Positions 13,629 to 20,823 of a DNA stretch of 24,262 bases are shown here, piece by piece; position 1 is the first letter of the stretch; the number at the start of each line of letters is the position of its first letter. The DNA lies in assembly GCA_036495485.1 (NCBI GenBank), contig DASXMU010000052.1:1-24262 (forward strand). The letters run 5' to 3'. The notes under the pieces are model-generated. The model was given only the letters and a program-made list of their open reading frames with translations, did no database searches and was not told the DNA's origin. Origin of the DNA: PALSA-505 sp036495485. GTDB lineage: Bacteria > Actinomycetota > Actinomycetes > Streptosporangiales > Streptosporangiaceae. Both the position numbers and the translations under genes were made by a program.

Positions 13629-14141
13629 CTACGCGGCGCTGGGCTCGGTCAGGTAGGCGTCCCACTGGGGGTCGCCGTCATGGCTGGCGCCGATCAGCCG
13701 CCAGTGGACGCCACGGGGAACAGCCGGGACGCACAGCAGGGTCCAGCCGAGTTCCTCGACCAGGCGGTCGGCCTTGCGGTGGTTGCACGTCCGGCAGGAG
13801 GCGACGCAGTTCTCCCAGGTGTGACCGCCGCCCCGGCTGCGCGGGATGACGTGGTCGACGGTCTCGGCGCGATGGCCGCAGTATGCGCACAGGTAGTTGT
13901 CCCGGCGCATGAGCGCGGCCCTGGTCAGCGGCACCCGGTTGCGGTACGGCACCCGGACGTACCGGCGGAGCCTGATCACCGACGGCGTGGCGAGGCTGAC
14001 TGAGGCCGCGTGGAGGGTCGCGCCGGCGAGATCGTCGTGCACGATCTCAGCCTTGTCACAAAGCACCAGGCACACGGCACGACGGAGACCAACCGTGGTG
14101 AGCGGTTCATATGTGACGTTGAGCAGCAGTACTCGCCGCAC
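13629..14141 (-). CDS. HNH endonuclease family protein
   Basis: A 170-residue protein with a zinc-ribbon HNH module in its centre. C85 and C88 (CAYC) and C116 and C119 (CRTC) are the likely zinc ligands. D96-H97 in VDHVIPRSRGGGHTWEN is the first His, N111 the middle Asn and H121 in CNHRK the last His. The N-terminal part begins VLLLNVTYEPLTTVGLRRAV, as in the chromosomal HNH proteins conserved across actinobacteria, whose role is not established. No restriction, methylase, intron or phage gene flanks it, so it is probably a housekeeping or repair-type nuclease. GTG 14141 has GGAGG about 10 nt upstream. It is divergent from the unknown gene at 14377. Confidence 0.9.
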   Translation of the reverse strand: MRRVLLLNVTYEPLTTVGLRRAVCLVLCDKAEIVHDDLAGATLHAASVSLATPSVIRLRRYVRVPYRNRVPLTRAALMRRDNYLCAYCGHRAETVDHVIPRSRGGGHTWENCVASCRTCNHRKADRLVEELGWTLLCVPAVPRGVHWRLIGASHDGDPQWDAYLTEPSAA

Positions 14142-14185
14142 CCGCCTTCCACCTCCGCCCTCTACGCCCCCAAGCCAGCATGATC

Positions 14186-14213
14186 AGGGTACGCCCTGGA
14201 CATAGTCTGTCGG
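14186..14213 (-). promoter_or_regulatory. Candidate promoter of the HNH gene
   Basis: Minus-strand CCGACA (14213-14208) and TACCCT (14191-14186) are spaced by 16 nt, about 45 nt before GTG 14141. Confidence 0.4.
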
Positions 14214-14340
14214 CTGCGAAGCGGATCCGCCAACATATACCTAACACGGCGCGCGGTGTCGGAGTTCTGCGGCTTGGGCCGAGGGCAGGAACCGGTCGCC
14301 GGCCGCGAACGGGGCCGCGACAGCAGGCCCGCGACAGTAT

Positions 14341-14369
14341 CTGACGCGGAGCGCGGACCACCGTACTGT
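14341..14369 (+). promoter_or_regulatory. Promoter with leaderless GTG start
   Basis: CTGACG at 14341-14346, a 17-nt spacer and TACTGT at 14364-14369 make a good sigma-70-type promoter. The -10 ends 7 nt before GTG 14377, so transcription should begin at or next to the start codon. Confidence 0.6.
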
Positions 14370-14376
14370 TGGCTTC

Positions 14377-14769
14377 GTGTATGACCACGATCCGGAAGAA
14401 GTAGAAGAAATTGGCTGGGAGGCGTTCATCACCCGCCAATGGGAGTCGATCTTCATCGGCTACACGCGCTGGACCGGCTTGCGGACGATGGGCCGCCGCT
14501 GGAGCGACCTGATCGAGATCGGCCTCGGCTGCTCGCAGGACCTGGCCGACTGGCTCGTTCAGGCACTGATCATCCACGGCCCGGATCGTGGCCTGGAGAG
14601 CACGCGCGACGCCCAGGCCATCGTGACCAGCATGGTCGGCGTGCTGGCGGACCTGCGCGCCGAGCTGGCCCAGATGGCCGAGTTCGGCCAGCTGGGCCAC
14701 GAGGATGTGACCGGCCTGCTCGATCAGCATGCCCGGCTGTTCGGGTACGTGCGCGCCAGCGTCGTGTGA
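14377..14769 (+). CDS. Conserved hypothetical protein upstream of pth2
   Basis: A 130-residue soluble, acidic and mostly helical protein that I do not recognise. It has many aromatic residues in the first half (IGWEAFITRQWESIFIGYTRWTG, with more Trp further on) and a helical C-terminal half with amphipathic repeats (VGVLADLRAELAQMAEFGQL). No signal peptide, membrane helix or metal motif is seen. Start GTG 14377 has no Shine-Dalgarno but lies 7 nt behind a -10 box. Its TGA overlaps the ATG of pth2 by one base (TGATG), so the two are almost certainly translated together, hinting at a shared role in translation or recycling. This is inference from position only. Confidence 0.8.
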   Translation: MYDHDPEEVEEIGWEAFITRQWESIFIGYTRWTGLRTMGRRWSDLIEIGLGCSQDLADWLVQALIIHGPDRGLESTRDAQAIVTSMVGVLADLRAELAQMAEFGQLGHEDVTGLLDQHARLFGYVRASVV

Positions 14770-15116
14770 TGGCCGAAAAGCTGGTGCTGGCCGTCCGGAC
14801 CGACCTGGGCATGGGGCGCGGCAAGATGGCGGCGCAGGTGGCGCACGCGGCCGTGGCCGCCGCGCTGGCCAGCCTGGGCGGCGACGACTTCGCTGCCTGG
14901 GCCGAGGAGGGCCAGCCCAAGGTGGTGGTGCGGGTGCTGACCGGTGAGCAGCTGCAGGAGGTGGCCGACCGGGCCGCGGCGGTGGGCCTGCCGGTGCAGC
15001 TCATCCTCGACGCCGGCCGGACTCAGCTCGCGCCGGGCACGGCGACCTGCTGTGCGATCGGCCCCGCCGAGGCTGACCGGATCGACGCTGTCACCGGCGA
15101 GCTGTCGCTGCTGTGA
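14769..15116 (+). CDS. pth2: Peptidyl-tRNA hydrolase, Pth2 type
   Basis: A 115-residue protein of the archaeal/eukaryal Pth2 family, which frees tRNA from peptidyl-tRNA dropped off the ribosome. The family core is seen at residues 4-26: KLVLAVRTDLGMGRGKMAAQ then VAHAA, containing the conserved lysine, Asp and Gln-x2-His. It is followed by WAEEGQPKVVVRVLTGEQL and the C-terminal ILDAGRTQLAPGTATCCAIGP, where DAG-T-x3-G is the usual active-site strand. Length is typical. The ATG is in a TGATG overlap with the upstream unknown gene. Bacteria normally rely on the unrelated Pth1; actinobacteria often carry both, and pth1 is not in this window. Confidence 0.92.
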   Translation: MAEKLVLAVRTDLGMGRGKMAAQVAHAAVAAALASLGGDDFAAWAEEGQPKVVVRVLTGEQLQEVADRAAAVGLPVQLILDAGRTQLAPGTATCCAIGPAEADRIDAVTGELSLL

Positions 15117-15160
15117 TCAGGACCGGCTGTGATCAGGACCCGGCTGTGATCAGGGCCCGG
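15111..15160. repeat. Three tandem 16-17-bp repeats
   Basis: Units at 15111-15126, 15127-15143 and 15144-15160 all begin CTGTGATCAGG and end CCGG, with one indel and one substitution. The first unit covers the end of pth2 (stop TGA at 15114-15116), so the array probably grew from the gene's 3' end. Each unit contains the palindrome TGATCA. Confidence 0.8.
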
Positions 15161-15247
15161 CCTCCGGCTGGCGGTGACCTGGCCGCGGAGGGTTAGGGTT
15201 CGGCCTCCGGCTGGCGGTGACCGGGCCGCGGGAGGGTTAGGGTTCGG
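15161..15247. repeat. Tandem 43/44-bp duplication carrying a -10 box
   Basis: 15161-15203 and 15204-15247 are near-identical (one substitution, one inserted G). Both begin CCTCCGGCTGGCGGTGACC and end AGGGTTAGGGTTCGG. The TAGGGT box is at 15194-15199 and again at 15238-15243. The second is the probable -10 of the next gene. Confidence 0.85.
15238..15243 (+). promoter_or_regulatory. Probable -10 box (TAGGGT), leaderless
   Basis: The box ends 7 nt before GTG 15251 of the enoyl-CoA hydratase gene. GTGACC at 15217-15222 is a possible -35 at a short 15-nt spacing; the first repeat copy has only 14. Confidence 0.55.
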
Positions 15248-15250
15248 CTT

Positions 15251-16063
15251 GTGAGCGACTACGAGCTGGTCCGCGAATACGGCACCATCAACCTGTACCG
15301 CCGCGGCGCTGCCGCGAAGGTCGAGCTCAACCGCCCCGAGCGGATGAACGCGTGGAACACCCAGTTCGGCTTCGACCTGGTCGATGTCGTGAAGGCCACC
15401 GGCGAGGACGCCAGCGTCCGCGCGGTGCTGATCACCGGGGCCGGGCGCGCGTTCTCCAGCGGAGCCGACCTCAAGGACTCGCCGCCGCGCAACGAGGACG
15501 GCTCCCCCGACCTGTACAGCGTGCTGACCGAGCGCTACCACCCGATCATCACCGGGATCCGCCGGATGCCCAAGCCGGTCGTCGCCGCGGTCAACGGCGC
15601 CGCCGCCGGGATCGGCCTGTCGCTCGCGCTGGCCTGCGACCTGGTGCTCGCGGCCGAGTCCGCGTTCTTCCTGCTCGCCTTCGTCAACATCGGGCTGGTG
15701 CCGGACGGTGGCTCGTCGCTGCTCGTCCCGGCCCGGGTCGGCTTCGCCCGGGCCATCGAGATGGCCATGCTGGGGAACCGGATCGAGGCCAGGCAGGCCC
15801 TGGACTGGGGCCTGATCAACCGGGTCTGGCCGGATGCGGAACTCGGTGACCGCGCCGGCGAGCTGCTGGAGCAGCTGGCCACTGGCCCGACCCGCTCCTA
15901 CGCCGGAACCAAGCGCCAGCTCAACAACTGGCTGTTCCAGCAGATGGACGCCCAGCTCGAGTTCGAAGCCGGGATCCAGCAGGAAATGGCCACCTCCGCC
16001 GACTTCATCGAGGGCGTCGCCGCCTTCGCCGAGAAACGTCAGCCCCGGTTCAGCGGCAGCTGA
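15251..16063 (+). CDS. Enoyl-CoA hydratase/isomerase family (PaaG-like)
   Basis: A 270-residue crotonase-fold protein. The oxyanion-hole segments are AFSSGADLKD at residues 68-76 and NGAAAGIGLSLALACD at 115-130. The Glu present in true hydratases at the start of the next motif is Asn here (N146). D152 in GLVPDGGSSLLVP matches the catalytic Asp of PaaG-type isomerases, so an isomerase acting on an enoyl- or epoxy-CoA ester is more likely than a hydratase. No other phenylacetate genes are nearby. No Shine-Dalgarno is present; the GTG is 7 nt behind TAGGGT, suggesting a leaderless message. It is convergent with a small unknown gene. Confidence 0.9.
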   Translation: MSDYELVREYGTINLYRRGAAAKVELNRPERMNAWNTQFGFDLVDVVKATGEDASVRAVLITGAGRAFSSGADLKDSPPRNEDGSPDLYSVLTERYHPIITGIRRMPKPVVAAVNGAAAGIGLSLALACDLVLAAESAFFLLAFVNIGLVPDGGSSLLVPARVGFARAIEMAMLGNRIEARQALDWGLINRVWPDAELGDRAGELLEQLATGPTRSYAGTKRQLNNWLFQQMDAQLEFEAGIQQEMATSADFIEGVAAFAEKRQPRFSGS

Positions 16064-16121
16064 GAACCTGCCAGGAACCACAGCAAGCCCGCCGCCTGCG
16101 CACTGCGGGCCGCGGTGGCGG

Positions 16122-16439
16122 CTATGCGGCGCGGCAGGCGAGGGATCCAGCGCGCTGACCGGGCACGGCGCGGCGCCCTGGCTCCGGGCTGGCATCGGCG
16201 AGCGCGCCAGCGACCGCCGACCGGGCCCAGCGCATCCGCACGACCGCGGTCTCCGGGCGCTCTCCGTACTCCTGTGCTACCCATGCCGCGCAGCCGCAGG
16301 CGCCGAACGCCCTGACGGCGGCGGCGATAGCCTTATCGACCTGCTGTGCGCTGGGTTCATCAGACGGCTGCAGCGCCGATGCGAACAGTGCGTCGGCCCG
16401 GCCGGTGCTGATGCTGACCTCGTGAATTGCCGACCGCAT
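16122..16439 (-). CDS. Conserved small actinobacterial protein, unknown function
   Basis: A 105-residue protein from ATG 16439. The previous codon is also ATG (16442), but GGGAGG sits 6 nt before the second ATG and only 3 nt before the first. The core AIHEVSISTGRADALFASALQPSDEPSAQQV, followed by AIAAAVRAFGACGCAAWVAQEYG and PETAVVRMRWARSAV, matches my memory of a short helical protein very common in Streptomyces and relatives, usually about 70-80 residues and unnamed. This copy has an added Pro/Arg-rich tail of about 25 residues that I do not remember in the family, possibly from a lost stop codon. Two extra Cys (GACGCAAW) are present. Its role is unknown. Confidence 0.8.
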   Translation of the reverse strand: MRSAIHEVSISTGRADALFASALQPSDEPSAQQVDKAIAAAVRAFGACGCAAWVAQEYGERPETAVVRMRWARSAVAGALADASPEPGRRAVPGQRAGSLACRAA

Positions 16440-16655
16440 CATGGGCCTCCCTTGACTGGGATTGTGCTACCAGATTTACACCTTGGGTCTGACATTCCAG
16501 TGACGGATGCGAGCTTCCGGGACGTTGCGGATATCAGCCTGCTGTAAGGGCAGACTCCCCGGCTCCGGAGAACTCATCGGCCGCAGTCTGCGCGATCAGA
16601 TCATCCGCGCCGAACCCCGCCGCGACCGGTGAGCCCGGCCGCTCACGGTCTCGGT

Positions 16656-16661
16656 TAAGGT
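16656..16661 (+). promoter_or_regulatory. Probable -10 box (TAAGGT), leaderless
   Basis: TAAGGT ends 7 nt before ATG 16669 of the oligopeptidase. This placement favours ATG 16669 over GTG 16660, which lies inside the box. No -35 was identified. The rest of the gap 16443-16668 shows no other feature. Confidence 0.55.
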
Positions 16662-16668
16662 GCCTGAC

Positions 16669-18837
16669 ATGGCCGACCTCCAGTACCCGGACGCACACAG
16701 GCTCGACATCGCCGAGGAGCTCTTCGGCCACGTGGTGCGGGATCCCTACCGATGGCTCGAAGACCCCGGCTCTGCCGAGACCAAGGACTGGCAGGCGGCT
16801 CAGGACGCGCTGTTCGCCCAGCAGGTGACGTCGTTTCCCGGCCGGGACGCGCTGGCCGCCCGGCTCACCGAGCTGATGCGCTCCGGGACCATCACCGCAC
16901 CCAGCTGGCGGGGCGAGCGCCAGTTCTTCCAGCGCCGCACGCCCGACCAGGACCTTGCCGTGCTTTTCACGGCCGCCCCCGAGCCGGGCGCGGCTCCCGG
17001 GGCACCGGCGGTGGAGCGCGTGCTGATCGACCCCATGGCGATCGACCCGGCCGGCATCACCACCCTGGACGCCTGGCAGCCAGACAAGGAAGGGGAGCTG
17101 CTGGCCTATCAGCTCTCCGTGGGCGGCAGCGAGGAGTCCATCCTGCGGGTGATGGACGTGGCCACCGGCCAGGAGCTGGACGAGCCGATCGACCGCTGCC
17201 GGTATTCCGCCATCGCCTGGCTGCCGGGCACCGGCGCGGACCGGGGGCCGCACGGCAAGGCGTTCTACTACGTGCGCAGGCTGCCCCCGGAGGCCGTTCC
17301 CGACGGCGAACAGCAGTACCACCGCCGCGTCTACCTGCACCGGGTTGGCACGCCCTCGTCGGAAGACGTCACGATCTTCGGCGACGGGATGGACAAGACC
17401 ATCTACTACCGGCCATCGGTGAGCAGGGACGGGCGATGGCTGGTGATCTGGGCCGCGCTCGGCACCGCGCCGCGCAACGACCTGTGGATCGCGGATCTGA
17501 CCGCATCGGACCCGGCCGCGCCCGGGTTCCGGGTGGTGCAGCGGGATGTGGACGCGCGGACCACGCTGCTGCCCGGCCGGGACGGGAAGCTCTACGTCTT
17601 CACCGACGCCGGGACGCCGCGAGGCAGGCTCGCCATCGCCGACCCGGCGGATCCGGCCGTGGATGGCGAGGCCGGCTGGCGCGACCTCATCACCGAACGC
17701 CCGGACGCGGTGCTGACCGACATCGCCATCCTGGACGGGGCCGAGCTCGGCACGCCGCTGCTGCTGGCCGGCTGGCGGCGGCACGCGATCGGCGAGATCA
17801 CCGTGCACGACCTGGCGACGGGTGCCCAGACCGGGACAGTGCCGCTGCCCGGCCTGGGCTCCCTTGGCGGGATCAGCGAGCGCCCCGAGGGCGGCCACGA
17901 GGCGTGGTTCAGCTACACCGACAGCACGACCCCGGTGGTCGTCTATCACTACGACGGCCGCACCGGCGAGGTGCGGCAGTGGGCCCGCTCCCCCGGCAGC
18001 GTCGAGGTCCCGCGGGTGCGCGCCGAGCAGGTGACCTATGAGTCCAAGGATGGCACCCCGGTCCGGATGCTGGTCATCTCCGGTACCGAGCATCCGCCCG
18101 GGACCACCCGCCCGGCCATCCTGTACGGATACGGCGGGTTCGGGGTCAGCATGACTCCCGGCTACTCCGCGAACATCCTCTCCTGGGTGGAAGCCGGCGG
18201 GGTGTATGCGATCGCTTCGCTGCGTGGCGGTGCCGAAGAGGGTGAACAGTGGCACCGGGCCGGGATGCGCGAGCACAAGCAGTGCGTCTTCGACGACTTC
18301 TACGCGGCAGCCGAGTGGCTGATCTCGGCCGGGTACACCACGCCGCAGCAGCTCGCCATCTGGGGCGGCTCGAACGGCGGGCTCCTGGTCGGCGCGGCGG
18401 TCACGCAACGCCCTGACCTGTACGCGGCCGCAATATGTTCAGCGCCGCTGCTTGACATGGTCCGGTACGAGCGGTTCGGCCTCGGCGAGCTGTGGACCGA
18501 CGAGTTCGGCTCGGCCACCGATCCCGGGCAGCTCGGCTGGCTGCTCGGCTACTCCCCCTACCACCACGTCCAGGACGGAGCTGCCTATCCGGCCGTCCTG
18601 TTCACCGTGTTCGACAGCGACTCGCGGGTCGATCCGCTGCACGCACGCAAGATGTGCGCGGCGCTGCAGCATGCGAACTCCACCCCGCCCGTGGACGGGG
18701 ACGCGCCGCCGGTCCTGATGCGCCGGGAGTCATCGGCGGGCCATGGTGCCAGGGCCGTCAGCCGTTCGGTGTCCCTGGCCGCCGACACCCTGGCCTTCGC
18801 CGCCTTCTACACCGGCCACCAGGGAATCAGGCGCTGA
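16669..18837 (+). CDS. Prolyl oligopeptidase (S9A family)
   Basis: A 722-residue cytosolic-type serine peptidase that cleaves short peptides after proline. It starts with YPDAHRLDIAEELFGHVVRDPYRWLEDP, the usual N-terminus. The beta-propeller occupies about residues 75-425. The alpha/beta-hydrolase domain carries YGYGGFGVSMTPGYS, the nucleophile S568 in WGGSNGGLL, D655 in DSRVDPLHARKM and H692 in SSAGHGAR, so the catalytic triad is complete. No signal peptide is seen. Length agrees with the family. Start ATG 16669 is preferred because of the -10 box ending 7 nt upstream. The 3' end overlaps the convergent regulator by 11 bp. Confidence 0.95.
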   Translation: MADLQYPDAHRLDIAEELFGHVVRDPYRWLEDPGSAETKDWQAAQDALFAQQVTSFPGRDALAARLTELMRSGTITAPSWRGERQFFQRRTPDQDLAVLFTAAPEPGAAPGAPAVERVLIDPMAIDPAGITTLDAWQPDKEGELLAYQLSVGGSEESILRVMDVATGQELDEPIDRCRYSAIAWLPGTGADRGPHGKAFYYVRRLPPEAVPDGEQQYHRRVYLHRVGTPSSEDVTIFGDGMDKTIYYRPSVSRDGRWLVIWAALGTAPRNDLWIADLTASDPAAPGFRVVQRDVDARTTLLPGRDGKLYVFTDAGTPRGRLAIADPADPAVDGEAGWRDLITERPDAVLTDIAILDGAELGTPLLLAGWRRHAIGEITVHDLATGAQTGTVPLPGLGSLGGISERPEGGHEAWFSYTDSTTPVVVYHYDGRTGEVRQWARSPGSVEVPRVRAEQVTYESKDGTPVRMLVISGTEHPPGTTRPAILYGYGGFGVSMTPGYSANILSWVEAGGVYAIASLRGGAEEGEQWHRAGMREHKQCVFDDFYAAAEWLISAGYTTPQQLAIWGGSNGGLLVGAAVTQRPDLYAAAICSAPLLDMVRYERFGLGELWTDEFGSATDPGQLGWLLGYSPYHHVQDGAAYPAVLFTVFDSDSRVDPLHARKMCAALQHANSTPPVDGDAPPVLMRRESSAGHGARAVSRSVSLAADTLAFAAFYTGHQGIRR

Positions 18838-20506
18838 GCAGAACCGTGCGGTACTCGCGGACGGCGGGCAGGCTGCCGAACCGCGCGGCGACCGACTCAC
18901 CGAGCGTCCGGGCGGCGTGCACGACGATCTCGGTACGGTGCTCGCGCGGCAGCTCGTGCAGCATGTCACGGCTAATCCGCAGCGCCTCTTCCGGCTCGTC
19001 CGCCTCGAGCTTGCACCTGGCGTGCCCGAGCAGGACCAGGGACCGGTCGAGGAATTCGGTGGGCGCGTACAGCCGCAACGACTCCCCGAACGCCTCCTCG
19101 GCGCCCTGGTGGTCGCCAAGCGCGACGAGGGCATCGCCCCGGTGGAACAGGAACTGCCGCTCGGTGTAGCCGAACGCGGTGTCGGAGCGCTGGCTGGCGG
19201 ACAGCGTATCGAGCCCGTCGGCCGCGCGGTCCAGGGCCGCCCTGGCCCGGTTGAGCCCGCCACGCTTGCCCTGAGCGGCGAGGCGGCTCAGCGCCCGCGC
19301 CTCGGCCACCGGGGCCATGACCGTAGCCACGCACTGGCCCCGCCCGGCCAGGTCGGCCCCGGTCCTGGCCAGCTCCACAGCCTCCCTCGGATCGCCGTAG
19401 TAGAGCGGGATCAGCGCCTCACGCACCGCGACCCAGGCACGCAGCGCGCGGTCGCCGGTCTCATCGGCCGCGATGCGGGCCGTGCGGAAGAAGGACCGGG
19501 CCATCCGCTGGTCGCCGATGTCGATCATCGTCATCCCGGTGAGGGTCGCGAGCTGCGCGGCGAGGCGGCACAGCCGCTCGGCAAACTCGATCGGCTGGCG
19601 CTGCTCGCACATCCGGCGCACGTCACCGAGGTCCAGCAGCACGTCACACAGCAGCCGGAGCGGCGGAACCGTCTGGTACTGCCTGCCGTACCCGGCCGAG
19701 GTCTCCTCCCACTGATCGAGCATGGTGGCCGACACCGACCCGCGGAACAGGGCGTCGTCCATCCGGCGGCGGACCCGGTCCACTGCCCCGAAGAACCCGC
19801 TGTCCAGGCTCACCGGAGCCCCGGCGATCAGCCGCAGCAGCGCCCGCCTGAGTATGTCGTCGTCATCGACGACCCAGAGCGGCGGCTCATCGCCGGGCAT
19901 CCCCTGGTCATGATCGTAGAAGACGCCGTCCAGCCACGGCTGCGCGCCGTCGCACGGCACGCCCGGCGAACCTGGCGAACCCGGCGCGCTCAGCCGCTCC
20001 GGGTGGTGGTGCTGGTGCTGGTGCCTGGCCGCAGGGTCGGGCCTGACCTCGGTCCGGTGGCTGCTCCCGCAGAAGCATGTGCCCTGATAGCCGAGGTCCT
20101 GCGGGTCCGCACTGTAGACGGTGCACAGGTAGTGCAGGTACTCGGGGCCGGGGCGTTTCTGCCCGCTCTCGTAGGCGGACAGCAATGTCTCGCTGAACCG
20201 TGGCAGCTCGCGCCCCTGGGCTTCATACCAGGCCCTGACCTGCTCGACGACATCGGCCAGGGTGATCCCAAGGGCCAGCCGGTAGGCACGAATCCAGGTG
20301 GTACCGAATTCCGGGCCGCACGCGTCCTCGATGACCGAGGCCGTCTGCGCCGGGGAGTGCCCGGAGACAAGCCCGCGCGCTCTCAGCCTGCGCGCGATCA
20401 CCGACTCACTGTCCGGCTGGCTGCCACCTGCCCCCCGGCCGTGCTGCGACTGACCCCGCCGGTTTGCCGGGGCACCGGTGGGCGGCTCGTGGCGCTGTCC
20501 TGACAT
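18827..20506 (-). CDS. XRE-type HTH regulator with C-terminal TPR-like domain
   Basis: A 559-residue protein. After a disordered 30-residue N-terminus, an HTH region lies at about 70-140 (WIRAYRLALGITLADVVEQV, ETLLSAYESGQKRPGPEYL). The part after about 290 is all-helical with TPR-like repeats (RMARSFFRTARIAADETGD, AEEAFGESLRLYAPTEFLD, LHELPREHRTEIVVHAARTL). Between them is an unusual linker with C144-x-C146-x3-H150 and a His run RHQHQHHH at 161-168, which could bind metal. Proteins of this plan are common in Streptomyces as regulators and sensors with unknown ligands. ATG 20506 has AGAAGGG 5 nt upstream. It is divergent from the MscS-type channel, which may be its target. Confidence 0.85.
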   Translation of the reverse strand: MSGQRHEPPTGAPANRRGQSQHGRGAGGSQPDSESVIARRLRARGLVSGHSPAQTASVIEDACGPEFGTTWIRAYRLALGITLADVVEQVRAWYEAQGRELPRFSETLLSAYESGQKRPGPEYLHYLCTVYSADPQDLGYQGTCFCGSSHRTEVRPDPAARHQHQHHHPERLSAPGSPGSPGVPCDGAQPWLDGVFYDHDQGMPGDEPPLWVVDDDDILRRALLRLIAGAPVSLDSGFFGAVDRVRRRMDDALFRGSVSATMLDQWEETSAGYGRQYQTVPPLRLLCDVLLDLGDVRRMCEQRQPIEFAERLCRLAAQLATLTGMTMIDIGDQRMARSFFRTARIAADETGDRALRAWVAVREALIPLYYGDPREAVELARTGADLAGRGQCVATVMAPVAEARALSRLAAQGKRGGLNRARAALDRAADGLDTLSASQRSDTAFGYTERQFLFHRGDALVALGDHQGAEEAFGESLRLYAPTEFLDRSLVLLGHARCKLEADEPEEALRISRDMLHELPREHRTEIVVHAARTLGESVAARFGSLPAVREYRTVLLSA

Positions 20507-20567
20507 GCAGACCCTTCTTCCTCAGCCAGACGCTTGCCCGCCCCCGTACGGATGAAGCCCCTGACGC

Positions 20568-20596
20568 AGAGTAACTTTGATGCAGCCTTCCGCCAA
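20568..20596 (-). promoter_or_regulatory. Promoter of the HTH-TPR regulator
   Basis: Minus-strand TTGGCG (20596-20591), a 17-nt spacer and TACTCT (20573-20568) give a good sigma-70-type promoter, with an expected leader of about 55 nt before ATG 20506. Confidence 0.6.
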
Positions 20597-20636
20597 TACC
20601 GCTAGACGTCACGCTCCACATCCACATTTGCAATTC

Positions 20637-20664
20637 TCACTTTTCACTTCTCATCTTGCACCTT
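20637..20664. repeat. Four tandem heptamers (TCACTTT-like)
   Basis: TCACTTT, TCACTTC, TCATCTT and GCACCTT follow each other without gaps at 20637-20664. They lie about 41 bp upstream of the regulator's -35 and 160 bp before the channel gene, in a locally AT-rich tract. A regulator site or slippage-derived repeat. Confidence 0.5.
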
Positions 20665-20761
20665 TTTCCAGCTTCGTGCCGGCTCAGTGCGAAAACTCCG
20701 TCACGCAGCGTTCATAGCCATGCCAGTCCTGACGCAAGTGTCCCCGCGCACTCACCGGACT

Positions 20762-20784
20762 GGCTAGTGTCAGACCGCCTAGCC
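20762..20784. promoter_or_regulatory. Inverted repeat and possible -10 for the MscS gene
   Basis: GGCTAG (20762-20767) and CTAGCC (20779-20784) form a 6-bp dyad with an 11-nt centre. TAGTGT at 20765-20770 inside it is a possible plus-strand -10, 53 nt before ATG 20824. Confidence 0.4.
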
Positions 20785-20823
20785 TCAGGATCGACATCTC
20801 CACGCATCCGAAAGGTTCTGGTC

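Larger units (their letters stand above)
20507..20823. other. 317-nt divergent regulatory region
   Basis: No gene is supported. It contains the regulator's promoter at 20568-20596, a heptamer repeat in an AT-rich, pyrimidine-rich stretch at about 20620-20690, and an inverted repeat with a possible -10 for the channel gene at 20762-20784. A frame continuous with the channel gene reaches back to 20656, but GAAAGG and ATG 20824 fix a later start. Confidence 0.7.

Noticed and set aside
13629..14141. HNH gene as part of a homing or restriction element
   Set aside because: No intron, intein, methylase or phage genes nearby; the composition matches its neighbours.
15185..15247. GGGTTAGGG as a telomere-like or attachment repeat
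   Set aside because: Only two copies, each inside a larger 43/44-bp duplication, and the TAGGGT part is explained as a -10 box.
16534..18408. 624-codon minus-strand frame over the oligopeptidase
   Set aside because: Antisense shadow of an S9A peptidase with a complete triad.
18743..20503. 586-codon plus-strand frame over the HTH-TPR gene
   Set aside because: Antisense shadow; the minus-strand protein has HTH, TPR-like pattern, Shine-Dalgarno and promoter.
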